The notes beneath the pieces are model-generated. The model worked only from the letters and a program-made list of their open reading frames with translations, searched no databases and was not told the DNA's origin. A stretch of 64,000 bases of DNA from Paractinoplanes tereljensis (GTDB lineage: Bacteria; Actinomycetota; Actinomycetes; Mycobacteriales; Micromonosporaceae): assembly GCF_016862435.1 (NCBI RefSeq), contig NZ_BOMY01000016.1:1-64000 (forward strand), read 5' to 3'. Position 1 is the first letter of the stretch. Every line of letters starts with the position of its first letter. The position numbers were made by a program, and so were the translations under genes. Positions 17,084 through 25,492 of this stretch are shown piece after piece.

Positions 17084-18715
17084 CTAGTGGCGCCACTTCT
17101 GATTACCCGTGCCGGAGCATTCCCACACCTGCAGGGCCACGCCGTCGGCACTGCTGCCGTCGGGCACGTCCGCGCACTTGACGACCTCGAGGTTGACCAG
17201 GTCGAAGGAGCTGTTCAGGTCCCACTGCGCGGCCGTCGACCCGTCGCAGGCCCCGGTGCCGACCCGGCCGCCGTTGCCGTTACCGAGAATCCGCACGCAG
17301 CGGCCCATGACCCGCAGGCTGCCGTCGCTCCGGACGTCGAATTTCTGGGCGTCGGTGCCGTTGCAGGTCCACATGATGATGGCGCCGCTGCCGGTGTCCA
17401 TCTGCAGGCAGGTGCCGGTCTGCATGTTCTGCACCGGGCTGCCGACCGCGGCGGCCGGCTGTTCCGCCGCGCCCGCGGCGGTGGTCGTGGTGGTGGTCGC
17501 GGGATTGGCGGTGGTCGCGGTGGGTGCGACGGCGAGGGCCGTGGTGGCGGTTACGCCCGGCGCATTGGTCGCGCTGGGTGCCGACAAGGGCGCAGATCCG
17601 GAGGGTACGGGTACGGAAGGCGCCGGTGACCCGGGGTCGGACGACTGCTGTTCGACGCCTGCCCCCACGCCCGCGCTGGGCGGCGCGGCCACCTCCTCGG
17701 CCCCGGCGTCGCTGAGCACCGGACGCCCGGCGATCACGGCCGCCAGCAGCAGGACGGCGGCGCTGCCGACCCACCAGGCCACCCGGTTCCGGCTCGGCTT
17801 CCTCGGTGCCGGGACCTCGACCGTCTCGACCTGCTTGACCACGGTGGGTTTCGCGGGCAGCGGGGTCAGCACCCCGGCCACGCCGCCGGCCGCCGCCCGG
17901 AGCAGCTCCTCGGCCTCGTCGGCGCCGATCCGCTCGGCCGGCTCCTTGCGCAGCAACCCCGCCAGCACCGGCTGCATCACACCCGCCTGCTCCGGCGGCC
18001 GGGGCGGCTGGGTGGCCAGGGCGGCGAGCGTCGCCATCGGCGAGGACTTGTCGTACGGCGGGCGGCCCTCGACCGCCGCATACAGGGTCGCGCCGAGCGA
18101 CCACAGGTCGCTGGCCGCGGTGATCTCCTCGTCCAGGGCGCGTTCCGGCGCCAGGTAGGACGGGGAGCCGAGCACGATGCCGGTGCTGGTCATGCCCGAG
18201 TCGCCGGTGGTCGCGGCCAGGCCGAAGTCGGTGAGCACCACCCGGCCGTCGTCGCTGAGCAGCACGTTGGCCGGTTTCACGTCGCGGTGCAGCACCCCGG
18301 CCCGGTGCGCGGCCCGCAGCGCGGCCAGGATGTCGAGACCGATCCCGGCGACCCGCTCGGGCGGCATCGCCCCGTCGTCCCGGACCGCCTCGAACAGCGA
18401 ACGGCCGATCACGAGTTCCATCACGATCCACGGCGAACCGCCGTCGTGGATCACGTCGTAGATGCGTACGACGTGGGGGTGACTGACGCGGGCGATCGCC
18501 CGTGCCTCGCGGATGGCGCGTTCCCGCAGGTCGCGGATCTCGGCTTCGGGCAGGCCGCGGGGCAGCACGAGTTCCTTGAGCGCGACGTCCCGGCCGAGCA
18601 GCTCGTCACGCGCCTGCCAGACCCGGCCCATGCCGCCCTCGCCCAGCGCCTCTACCAGGCGGTAACGTTCGGCGATCACCTCGGACACGACGGAACCGTA
18701 CCGGCCGTTCGCCAT
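17084..18715 (-). CDS. Membrane Ser/Thr protein kinase with extracellular ricin-type lectin domain
   Basis: The 543-residue protein has an N-terminal Hanks-type kinase domain: glycine loop LGEGGMGRVW, catalytic HRDVKPANVLL, then DFGLAA. A basic juxtamembrane stretch precedes one transmembrane helix (WWVGSAAVLLLAAVIAG) near residue 320. A Pro/Ser/Thr-rich linker follows, then a C-terminal ricin B-type beta-trefoil of about 125 residues with repeated QxW-like segments (GTDAQKF, AAQWDL, GNQKW). The sugar-binding fold outside and the kinase inside suggest sensing of cell-wall or environmental glycans. ATG at 18715 is chosen over an upstream ATG at 18901 because family proteins start just before AERYRLVEALG. 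A multi-sensor histidine kinase follows. Confidence 0.9.
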   Translation of the reverse strand: MANGRYGSVVSEVIAERYRLVEALGEGGMGRVWQARDELLGRDVALKELVLPRGLPEAEIRDLRERAIREARAIARVSHPHVVRIYDVIHDGGSPWIVMELVIGRSLFEAVRDDGAMPPERVAGIGLDILAALRAAHRAGVLHRDVKPANVLLSDDGRVVLTDFGLAATTGDSGMTSTGIVLGSPSYLAPERALDEEITAASDLWSLGATLYAAVEGRPPYDKSSPMATLAALATQPPRPPEQAGVMQPVLAGLLRKEPAERIGADEAEELLRAAAGGVAGVLTPLPAKPTVVKQVETVEVPAPRKPSRNRVAWWVGSAAVLLLAAVIAGRPVLSDAGAEEVAAPPSAGVGAGVEQQSSDPGSPAPSVPVPSGSAPLSAPSATNAPGVTATTALAVAPTATTANPATTTTTTAAGAAEQPAAAVGSPVQNMQTGTCLQMDTGSGAIIMWTCNGTDAQKFDVRSDGSLRVMGRCVRILGNGNGGRVGTGACDGSTAAQWDLNSSFDLVNLEVVKCADVPDGSSADGVALQVWECSGTGNQKWRH

Positions 18716-19041
18716 GGTCCCCGAGCGGCTGAAAACGGCATCAACAATTTGTCGACCGGGCCCGTATGCGCGATCCGCCCTGGTGAATGCGTGTGCCCAC
18801 GTGGCCCTACGGGCGCCCGTTTCCCACATCGCGGGAACTGTGAGAACTTTCTCTATCCGTCCACCTTGGCTCGGACCAGCGCCGCCAGGCACGCACGGCA
18901 CCCAGCACGGTGAAGGTGAGCGGCATGTCCTACTGACCTGCGTAGATGAAATAAGCCTTAAGCGTTGATCCGCTCATGGGAGCGCTCCCGTAACTCCACC
19001 TGTAGCGAAAGTTGTGCCCTAGGTGGAAGGCGCGGATCCCA
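18716..19041. other. 326-bp divergent intergenic region between the kinase and cellulase genes
   Basis: This gap separates two divergently read genes and should contain both promoters. The one clear element is the CebR-type operator at 18977-18990. No convincing ORF or RNA gene was seen, and no -35/-10 pair was strong enough to report. Confidence 0.6.
18977..18990. promoter_or_regulatory. CebR/CelR-type operator upstream of the cellulase gene
   Basis: The site TGGGAGCGCTCCCG matches the TGGGAGCGCTCCCA box bound by the LacI-family cellulose-utilization repressors CebR (Streptomyces) and CelR (Thermobifida) at 13 of 14 positions. It ends 51 bp before the ATG of the GH5 gene. Cello-oligosaccharide induction is therefore likely. 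No cebR-like gene is in the window. Confidence 0.85.
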
Positions 19042-20856
19042 ATGTACAGATCTCGATCCCGGTTCACACGCGACCGACGATGGCAGATCGCCGCAGTCGC
19101 CGGCGTCGCGGTGGTCGTCGCCGGCGTCGGCCTGGGCGTAGCCTCCGCCGACGCGGCGGTCCCGACCGTCAACTGCCCGCAAGTCAAGATCGGCGTGGCG
19201 GTGCCGGCTCAGCAGCAGGCCGACGTGCAGCGCAACCTCGAGCTGCTGAACACCCAGATCACCGAGGCCAACGCCCGGCTCAAGAGCACGGTCGGCCAGG
19301 GTGGCCCTCAGTTCATCCAGAACGCGATCCTCGGCCCGCTGAAGGACAAGCGGATCGCCACCATCAACCGGATCGAAACCGCGATCGGCCGCAACGCGGC
19401 CAAGCCCGACCTGAACGCCGAGGGCCTCGCGCCCTGCACGCTCAACCAGGGTGGTGGCGCGTCGCCGCAGCAGAACACCGCGCCGCCCGCGACGGCCACC
19501 TCGGCCCCCGCCGCGGCGGGTGGCGGCGACGGCCTGCCGACGGTCGACTGCCCCGACGTGACGATCGGCGTGGCCGTGCCGGCCCAGCAGCAGGCCGACG
19601 TGCAGCGCAACCTGGAGCTCCTGCAGACCCAGATCGCCGAGGCCAACGCGCGGATCCGCAGCACGGTCGGTCAGGGTGGCCCCCAGTTCATCCAGAACGC
19701 GATCCTCGGCCCGCTGAAGGACAAGCGCTTCGCCACCATCAACCGGATCGAAACCGCGATCGGCCGCAACGCCGCCAAGCCCGACCTGAACGCCGAGGGC
19801 CTCGCGCCCTGCACGCTCAACGAGGCGGGTGGCGCCACCGCGGAGCCGACCACGGCGGCACCCACCACCGCCGCCCCGACCACCGAGGCGCCGGCCCAGC
19901 CCGGCGCGGATGCTCCCGCCGGTTCGCCGGTCGAGGTCAACGGCCAGCTCAGCGTGTGCGGCGTGCAGCTGTGCAACGAGGCCGGCACGGCGATCCAGCT
20001 GCGCGGCATGAGCAGCCACGGCCTGCAGTTCTTCCCGAACTGCGTGAACGCCGGCTCGCTGTCGGCACTGCGCAACGACTGGAAGGCCGACTTCATCCGG
20101 CTGTCCATGTACGTGCAGGAGGGTGGCCTGGAGACCGACCCGACCGGCTTCACCAACAAGGTGAACGGTCTGGTGGACCAGGCGACCGAACTCGGCCTCT
20201 ACGTGGTGGTCGACTTCCACATCCTCACGCCGGGTGACCCCAACGTGAACCTGGGCCTGGCCAAGACGTTCTTCCAGAACGTCACCGCGAAGCACGCGGA
20301 CAACAACAACGTCATCTACGAGATCGCCAACGAGCCGAACGGCGTCAGCTGGGACGGCATCAAGAACTACGCCGACCAGGTGATCCCGGTGATCCGGGCG
20401 AACTCGCCGGACAGCGTCGTGCTGGTCGGCACCCGCGGCTTCTCCTCGCTCGGCCTGACCGACGGCAGTGACGAGAAGGAGATCCTGGCCGACCCGGTCG
20501 ACTTCAAGAACATCATGTACACGTTCCACTTCTACGCCGCGTCCCACGGCGCCGACCGCCGCGCGGTGGTGGCCCGGGCGGCGAAGGAGCTCCCGCTGTT
20601 CGTCAGCGAGTTCGGCACGCAGACCTTCACCGGCGACGGCAACAACGATTTCACCAGTACGGACGCCTGGCTGGACCTGCTGAAGGCCAACAAGATCTCG
20701 TACGGCATGTGGAGCCTCTCCGACGGCCGCGAGACCAACTCCGCCTTCAAGCAGGGCACCTGCGCCGGCACCAACTTCAACGGAGCCGGCGTCCTGACCG
20801 AGTCGGGCCGCTACATCCGAAGCCGAATCCTCACCGGAGTCGGCAACCCCAACTGA
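19042..20856 (+). CDS. Secreted GH5 endoglucanase with a duplicated N-terminal domain
   Basis: The 604-residue protein has a twin-Arg/Lys-poor signal peptide with a long hydrophobic core ending near ASADA. Two copies of an unknown domain of about 95 residues follow (residues 40-136 and 165-261, period exactly 125 residues). Thr/Pro/Ala linkers then lead to a GH5 catalytic domain from about residue 295. The GH5 proton donor lies in YEIANEPNG and the nucleophile in LFVSEFGTQ, and the domain opens with the familiar QLRGMSSHGLQFF. It should cleave beta-1,4-glucan outside the cell. ATG at 19042 is preferred to TTG at 19012, with GGAAGG upstream. A CebR-type box upstream and a perfect 17-bp stem terminator downstream mark it as a single-gene unit. 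Confidence 0.9.
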   Translation: MYRSRSRFTRDRRWQIAAVAGVAVVVAGVGLGVASADAAVPTVNCPQVKIGVAVPAQQQADVQRNLELLNTQITEANARLKSTVGQGGPQFIQNAILGPLKDKRIATINRIETAIGRNAAKPDLNAEGLAPCTLNQGGGASPQQNTAPPATATSAPAAAGGGDGLPTVDCPDVTIGVAVPAQQQADVQRNLELLQTQIAEANARIRSTVGQGGPQFIQNAILGPLKDKRFATINRIETAIGRNAAKPDLNAEGLAPCTLNEAGGATAEPTTAAPTTAAPTTEAPAQPGADAPAGSPVEVNGQLSVCGVQLCNEAGTAIQLRGMSSHGLQFFPNCVNAGSLSALRNDWKADFIRLSMYVQEGGLETDPTGFTNKVNGLVDQATELGLYVVVDFHILTPGDPNVNLGLAKTFFQNVTAKHADNNNVIYEIANEPNGVSWDGIKNYADQVIPVIRANSPDSVVLVGTRGFSSLGLTDGSDEKEILADPVDFKNIMYTFHFYAASHGADRRAVVARAAKELPLFVSEFGTQTFTGDGNNDFTSTDAWLDLLKANKISYGMWSLSDGRETNSAFKQGTCAGTNFNGAGVLTESGRYIRSRILTGVGNPN

Positions 20857-20869
20857 GTTCCCCGCACCG

Positions 20870-20911
20870 GCGCACGGCCCGCACCCATCCCCCCGGGTGC
20901 GGGCCGTGCGC
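20870..20911 (+). terminator. Strong hairpin terminator after the cellulase gene
   Basis: GCGCACGGCCCGCACCC (20870-20886) and its exact reverse complement (20895-20911) form a 17-bp stem with an 8-nt loop, beginning 13 bp after the stop codon. It has no T-run, as is common for high-GC actinobacterial terminators. Confidence 0.85.
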
Positions 20912-20947
20912 TGTCGTGCATCCAAAGACATAGATGGTTACCGATCC

Positions 20948-20976
20948 TTGACTCAATTGAAACAAGTGGATACGGT
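20948..20976 (+). promoter_or_regulatory. Putative vegetative promoter of the pectate lyase gene
   Basis: TTGACT at 20948-20953 and TACGGT at 20971-20976 are separated by exactly 17 bp in a locally AT-rich stretch. The -35 matches the consensus at 5 of 6 positions; the -10 is weaker. Transcription would begin near 20983, immediately before the operator-like palindrome. Confidence 0.6.
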
Positions 20977-20984
20977 CCCGGGTC

Positions 20985-21000
20985 AGGAAAGCGCTTACCT
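20985..21000. promoter_or_regulatory. LacI-type operator candidate upstream of the pectate lyase gene
   Basis: AGGAAAGCGCTTACCT is a near-perfect palindrome around AAGCGCTT. It shares the AGCGCT core with the CebR-type box of the neighbouring cellulase, but its flanks differ, so a different LacI-family regulator is likely. It sits over the expected transcription start. Confidence 0.6.
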
Positions 21001-21062
21001 GTAGTCCCGTCCCCCCGCGGGCCGCTCCCCCGGTCTGGGTGAAATCCGCATCGGAGGTCCTG

Positions 21063-22067
21063 ATGTCCACCCACGCTTCCCTGCGCTCCTGGCGAGCACC
21101 GCTGGCCGCTACCGCCACGATCGCCGCCGTCGCCGTCACGTTCCTGCTCTACGTTCCGGCCGCCTCGGCTGCCACCTTCAACCAGGAGGGCTGGTCCACC
21201 CAGGGCGGTGGCACCAGCGGCGGCTCGACCAGCACGACCGTCACCGTGACCAGCCTGTCGGCGCTGACCACCGCGGCGAAGTCGAGCACCTCGCAGACGA
21301 TCACCGTCAACGGCAACTTCAGCTGCTCGGCCGACGTGACCGTGGCCGCCAACAAGACCATCGTCGGCGTCGGGTCCAGCTCCGGGCTCACCGGCTGCGG
21401 GTTCAAGATCAATGACGTCAACAACGTCATCATCCGGAACCTGAAGATTGCCAAGGTCAAGGCCGGTACCGGCAACGGCGACGCGATCCACATCGACGGC
21501 GCCACCCACGTCTGGATCGACCACCTGGACCTGTCCAGCGACACCACCAGCGGCACCGATTACTACGACGGCCTGATCGACATCACGCACGCGGCCGACT
21601 ACATCACGGTGTCCTGGAACTACGAGCACGACCACATCAAGTGCAACCTGCTCGGGCACAGCGACGACAACGCTTCCGAGGACACCGGTCACCTGCGGGT
21701 CACCTATCACCACAACTACTTCCGCAACTGTGACCAGCGCGGACCGCGGGTGCGCTTCGGCAACCCGGTGCACGTCTACAACAACTACTACTACAACAGC
21801 GGCACGTACGGCATCGCGACCACCTGCAACGCCGGGGTCTACGTCGAGCGCAACTACTTCGAGAACACCCCGAACACGGTGGTCACCACGACCGGCTCGT
21901 CCCCGGCCGGCAACGTCAAGCTGCTCAACAACTACCTGGTGAACTCGGGCACGCCGGCCACCCGTAACGGTGCCAGCGTGGCCGCGATCCCGTACTCGTA
22001 CACGGTCGACGCGAACAGCAGCGTCAAGTCGATCGTCACCGCGAGCGCGGGCACCGGCAAGATCTGA
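21063..22067 (+). CDS. Secreted pectate lyase, polysaccharide lyase family 1
   Basis: The 334-residue protein has a Sec signal peptide ending near PAASAA and a single parallel beta-helix domain. WIDHLDLSSD is the conserved vWiDH region of PL1 lyases, and QRGPRVRFGN carries the conserved RxPxxR catalytic arginine segment. Asn-rich turns (FRNCDQR, VYNNYYYNSG) are typical of the helix. It should cleave de-esterified pectin by beta-elimination outside the cell with calcium. ATG at 21063 has GGAGG 5 nt upstream. It carries its own promoter, operator and terminator, separate from the cellulase unit. Confidence 0.93.
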   Translation: MSTHASLRSWRAPLAATATIAAVAVTFLLYVPAASAATFNQEGWSTQGGGTSGGSTSTTVTVTSLSALTTAAKSSTSQTITVNGNFSCSADVTVAANKTIVGVGSSSGLTGCGFKINDVNNVIIRNLKIAKVKAGTGNGDAIHIDGATHVWIDHLDLSSDTTSGTDYYDGLIDITHAADYITVSWNYEHDHIKCNLLGHSDDNASEDTGHLRVTYHHNYFRNCDQRGPRVRFGNPVHVYNNYYYNSGTYGIATTCNAGVYVERNYFENTPNTVVTTTGSSPAGNVKLLNNYLVNSGTPATRNGASVAAIPYSYTVDANSSVKSIVTASAGTGKI

Positions 22068-22082
22068 CACTCCGTCCCCACC

Positions 22083-22119
22083 GCGAAGCCGGGAGGTATC
22101 CACCGCCTCCCGGCTTCGC
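22083..22119. terminator. Bidirectional hairpin between the pectate lyase and a convergent gene
   Basis: GCGAAGCCGGGAGG (22083-22096) and CCTCCCGGCTTCGC (22106-22119) form a perfect 14-bp stem with a 9-nt loop. It lies between the stop codons at 22067 and 22122 of convergent genes and can serve both. Confidence 0.85.
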
Positions 22120-22121
22120 AC

Positions 22122-22574
22122 TTAACTCTCTTCGCGTACGCGTAATTGAGGCTGCCCGCCGGCGCAGGAAAGCTCCACCTTGACCCGGTCGTGGTTGTCG
22201 CGGTTTCCGCGGAATTCGCCCTCCCGGGCGTTCTGCTCGTGCACCGACCAGCCCTGGGCCGGCGCCATCGATTCGATGCGCTCGCAGGTCACCATGACCG
22301 TGCCGCCGGGCGTCTTGACCGCTTGCGCGGTTTGCGGGGACTGACCGGCCTGTTCGGAGGGCGCAGCCGAGGACGGGATCGCCGGCGAAGCAGAGGTCGT
22401 GCCCAGTGCCCGCTTCACGTCCTCCTCGCTGATCGGCGCACCCTGCCGCGACGTCAGCCCGGCCCCCACCAGCCCGATCCCGACGACACCGACAAGCACG
22501 GCCAGCACCGCCGCCAGGACCCACCCGGCGACGATGACCATGGGCCGACGGCCCAGCCGATCCAAGAAACGCAT
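22122..22574 (-). CDS. Small membrane-anchored protein of unknown function
   Basis: The 150-residue protein has a basic N-terminus (MRFLDRLGRRP), one transmembrane helix rich in Val, Ala and Gly (residues 12-40), then an extracytoplasmic part. The linker is rich in Ser, Ala, Pro and Gln, and the last 60 residues contain two cysteines (VTCERIES, ELSCAGGQ) that could form a disulfide. No family is recognised. It is read alone, divergent from the response regulator gene 103 bp away, so the two could share a regulatory region. Confidence 0.65.
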   Translation of the reverse strand: MRFLDRLGRRPMVIVAGWVLAAVLAVLVGVVGIGLVGAGLTSRQGAPISEEDVKRALGTTSASPAIPSSAAPSEQAGQSPQTAQAVKTPGGTVMVTCERIESMAPAQGWSVHEQNAREGEFRGNRDNHDRVKVELSCAGGQPQLRVREES

Positions 22575-22677
22575 ACCGCCTACTCTGCGGCCTCCGACGC
22601 TAAGGCAGGCCCCCGGGATGGATAACGGAGGGTTAAGAAGCCGCCGGTTGGCAGGTCACAGCGGCTAGCGTGCAGCC

Positions 22678-23364
22678 GTGGCGAGACTGTTGCTGATCGA
22701 GGACGACCCGGCGATCCGGGCCAACCTGCTGCGCGCCCTCCGCGAGCGCGGCCATGCCGTCGCCGCGTCGCCGGCCGCGATGGAGGGCCTGCAGACCGCG
22801 CTGGCCGAGAAGCCGGACCTGATCGTGCTGGACCTGGGCCTGCCCGACCTCGACGGCCGCGAGCTGCTGCGCATGCTCCGGGCCGTCTCCCGGGTGCCGG
22901 TGATCATCGCGACCGCCCGGGACGAGGAGACCGAGATGGTGCGGCTGCTCGACGCGGGCGCCGACGATTACGTGGTCAAGCCGTTTACGGCGGCCCAGCT
23001 CGATGCCCGCATCCGGGCGGTGCTGCGCCGCGGTGCCGCCAAAGAGGAGCAGGCCGCGGTGATCACCGTCGGCGAGTTGCGGATCGACCCTGGCGCACGC
23101 TCGGTGACCCTGGAGGGCAACGCGGTGGAGTTGACCCCGCGCGAGTTCGACCTGCTGCACCACCTCGCGCTGCGGCCCGGCCAGGTGGTGACCAAACGGG
23201 AGCTGCTGAGCGAGGTGTGGCAGGTGCCCTACGGAAGCACCGACAAGACGGTCGACGTGCACCTGTCGTGGCTGCGGCGGAAGCTCGGCGAGACCGCGCT
23301 GCAGCCCCGCTACCTGCACACCGTGCGTGGGGTCGGGGTCAAGCTGAGCGAGCCGCCGGCATGA
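22678..23364 (+). CDS. OmpR/PhoB-family response regulator
   Basis: The 228-residue protein has a receiver domain with D9, D10, the phospho-acceptor Asp52 (LIVLDLGLPDLDG) and Lys in YVVKPFT. A C-terminal winged helix carries LTPREFDLLHHLALRPGQVV and VDVHLSWLRRKLGE. The start is GTG at 22678. The last codon overlaps the ATG of the histidine kinase gene, so the pair is translationally coupled. The receiver begins directly at residue 2, as usual. Confidence 0.92.
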   Translation: MARLLLIEDDPAIRANLLRALRERGHAVAASPAAMEGLQTALAEKPDLIVLDLGLPDLDGRELLRMLRAVSRVPVIIATARDEETEMVRLLDAGADDYVVKPFTAAQLDARIRAVLRRGAAKEEQAAVITVGELRIDPGARSVTLEGNAVELTPREFDLLHHLALRPGQVVTKRELLSEVWQVPYGSTDKTVDVHLSWLRRKLGETALQPRYLHTVRGVGVKLSEPPA

Positions 23365-24602
23365 GGGCCCGGCTCACCCTGCTGGTCGGCGCGACCACGG
23401 TGCTGGTGCTGCTCGCGTTCCTGGTGCCGGTGGCGCTGCTGGTTCGGCAGGTCGCCGTCGACCGGGCGCTCAGTCGCGCCGACGACGTGGTGCAGACCAT
23501 CGTTCCGCTGGTCGGCGACCCCGATGCGCTCCGGTTGGCGGTGCCGGTTCAGCCCGTACCCGTCACGGTTTTCCGTCCCGGCGAAAGCCCGATCGGCGCG
23601 CCCAGCGCGACCACCCCCGCGGTGCGGCTGGCCGCGGCCCGCGGCACGGCCCTCACCGTCGTCACCTCCGAAGGCCAGGAACTGGTGGTTCCGGTGGTCG
23701 GCACCGGCGGCGTCACGGTGGTACGCACGATGGTCACCAACGCCGAACTCACCCGGGGTGTCGGCCGGGCCTGGCTCACCCTGGCCGCCCTCGGCATCGC
23801 CCTGGTCCTGCTCGGACTGCTGGTGGCGGACCGGCTGGCCCGGACCATCGTGGTGCCGATCACCCAGCTCTCGGCGGTCTCGCACCGCCTGGCCGGCGCC
23901 GAACTGACCGCCCGCGCCGAACCGTCCGGCCCACCCGAGCTGCGCGAGGTGGCCGGCGCCCTCAACCATCTCGCCGGGCGCATCCAGGATTTGCTGGCCG
24001 CCGAGCGCGAACGGGTCGCCGACCTGTCCCACCGCCTGCGCACCCCGCTGACCGCGCTGCGCCTGGAGGCCGAGTCGCTGCGCGACCCCGAGGAGGCCGC
24101 CCGGGTAGCCGCCGCGGCCGACGGCGTCGCACGCGCGGTGACCGCGGTGATCCAGCAGGCCCGCCGGCGTGATGTCACTCCGGTCGCGGCGAGTTGCGAC
24201 GCGGCCGCGGTGGTCACCGACCGGATTGCCTTCTGGGCGGTGCTGGCCGAGGACACCGGCCGCCTCCTCACCCGGGACCTGCCGGTTTCCCCGCTGCCGG
24301 TCGCGGTAGCTGCCGACGATCTGGCGGCCGCGCTCGATGCCCTGCTGGGCAATGTCTTCGCACACACCCCCGACGAGACCGGCCTCGCGGTTGCCCTGCA
24401 TGCCCGGCCCGGCGGAGGGGCGGTACTCGAGGTCTCCGATGAGGGTCCGGGCTTCGCCGCGGAGGCCGCTCCGCGCGGCGCCTCCGGCGGCGGATCCACC
24501 GGCCTGGGCTTGGACATCGCCCGGCAGGTGGCCGCCGGCTTCGAAATCGGCACATCCGCCTCCGGCGGAGCGTCGGTCCGGCTGGAGATAGCCGGTCCCT
24601 GA
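23361..24602 (+). CDS. Sensor histidine kinase, partner of the adjacent OmpR-type regulator
   Basis: The 413-residue protein has two transmembrane helices (near residues 5-30 and 135-160) around a small extracellular sensor of about 100 residues. A HAMP region and HisKA with the phospho-acceptor His in DLSHRLRTPLTALRLE follow, then a HATPase domain with SDEGPGF and GLGLDIAR. The N box is weak (LLGNVFAHTPD), but N and H are retained. It overlaps the response regulator gene by 4 bp. A PepSY-like secreted protein gene converges downstream; in other bacteria such proteins are often linked to two-component systems. Confidence 0.9.
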   Translation: MRARLTLLVGATTVLVLLAFLVPVALLVRQVAVDRALSRADDVVQTIVPLVGDPDALRLAVPVQPVPVTVFRPGESPIGAPSATTPAVRLAAARGTALTVVTSEGQELVVPVVGTGGVTVVRTMVTNAELTRGVGRAWLTLAALGIALVLLGLLVADRLARTIVVPITQLSAVSHRLAGAELTARAEPSGPPELREVAGALNHLAGRIQDLLAAERERVADLSHRLRTPLTALRLEAESLRDPEEAARVAAAADGVARAVTAVIQQARRRDVTPVAASCDAAAVVTDRIAFWAVLAEDTGRLLTRDLPVSPLPVAVAADDLAAALDALLGNVFAHTPDETGLAVALHARPGGGAVLEVSDEGPGFAAEAAPRGASGGGSTGLGLDIARQVAAGFEIGTSASGGASVRLEIAGP

Positions 24603-24649
24603 CCCTTTGGGTACGCCGTGCGCACCCGCCCGCCCCCGGAATCAGCGAA

Positions 24650-24675
24650 GCGCCGGACGGTTGCCCGCCCGGCGC
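24650..24675. terminator. Hairpin between the kinase and PepSY-like genes
   Basis: GCGCCGG (24650-24656) and CCGGCGC (24669-24675) form a 7-bp stem with a 12-nt loop between convergent stops at 24602 and 24705. It is a candidate bidirectional terminator without a T-run. Confidence 0.5.
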
Positions 24676-24704
24676 ACCTCAAGGCTGTTCAGTAGTCCGA
24701 CCGC

Positions 24705-25328
24705 TCAGTCGTCCGACCCGTGCCCGCCACTGCCGTGGTCGTCGCCCTTCTCGGACCCGCGGCCACCGTGGTCGTCGCCCTTCTCCGAGCCCCGGCCACC
24801 GCGATCGCCACCGTGGTCGTCGCCCTTCTCGGCCGCCTTCGACGCGCGGCGGCCGCCGTTGTCGTCGCCCGGCTCGGCCGTCTTGGCTGTCTTGCGGGTG
24901 CGGTCGTCGCTGCCGCTGTGCCGGGTGGAAGCACTCGCGGATGCCCCACCCTTGATCCGGTGCCGCAGCACCGTGCCGGTGACCGCGTCCACGTCGATGT
25001 CGTGCTCGACCCCGTTGACCAGCACGTCCACGTCCCACACGGCCCGGCCGTGCTCAACCTCCCGCTCCACCGACTCGACGAGCCCACCCCCGGCCGCCCG
25101 AACCGCGATCTCCTTGGCCGCTGCCACACTCACCGAGAGCCCGGCACCAGCGCCGGCCGAGACGCTCGCGCTAGGCGAGACACGCACGCTGGGCGAGCTG
25201 CTCGCGCTGGGCGAGGAAGTCGCCCGGGGTGCCGCGTCATCGGCGCCGGCCGCGAGCGCCGTGCCCGCGATCCCCAGTGCCGCCAGCGTCCCGCCGGCCA
25301 CCATCGTCGCCATCCGCTTCTTGTTCAT
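24705..25328 (-). CDS. Secreted PepSY-like protein with a charged EKGDDHG-repeat tail
   Basis: The 207-residue protein has a signal peptide ending near GTALAA and a Ser/Pro-rich linker. A PepSY-like domain follows near residues 65-130 (AAKEIAVRAAGGGLVESVE, VWDVDVLVNGVEHDIDVD, and TGTVLRHR), typical of the YpeB/PepSY fold that binds peptides or modulates proteases. The last 70 residues are a disordered, Asp/Gly/His-rich tail with three EKGDDHG repeats that may bind metal. It converges on a two-component system and could be its target or modulator; this is inference from position. Confidence 0.72.
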   Translation of the reverse strand: MNKKRMATMVAGGTLAALGIAGTALAAGADDAAPRATSSPSASSSPSVRVSPSASVSAGAGAGLSVSVAAAKEIAVRAAGGGLVESVEREVEHGRAVWDVDVLVNGVEHDIDVDAVTGTVLRHRIKGGASASASTRHSGSDDRTRKTAKTAEPGDDNGGRRASKAAEKGDDHGGDRGGRGSEKGDDHGGRGSEKGDDHGSGGHGSDD

Positions 25329-25492
25329 CGCTAAGTCCTCCCAGTCGTTCGGTACGACCCAAACAATCGCTGGGAGGGCCCTATGCGCACGCTGTGCGAC
25401 CGTTAAAGCCCGGCTAAGGCGCCGCCACCCGCGGGCGCTCGGCGAGGAGTACCGGGGACGGAATCCTCGGTCGCCGGCTGGATAGGTCGCGG

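Noticed and set aside
14187..17087. Plus-strand open frame of 966 codons antisense to the histidine kinase
   Set aside because: A codon-bias shadow; the minus-strand frame has complete GAF, PAS and kinase motifs.
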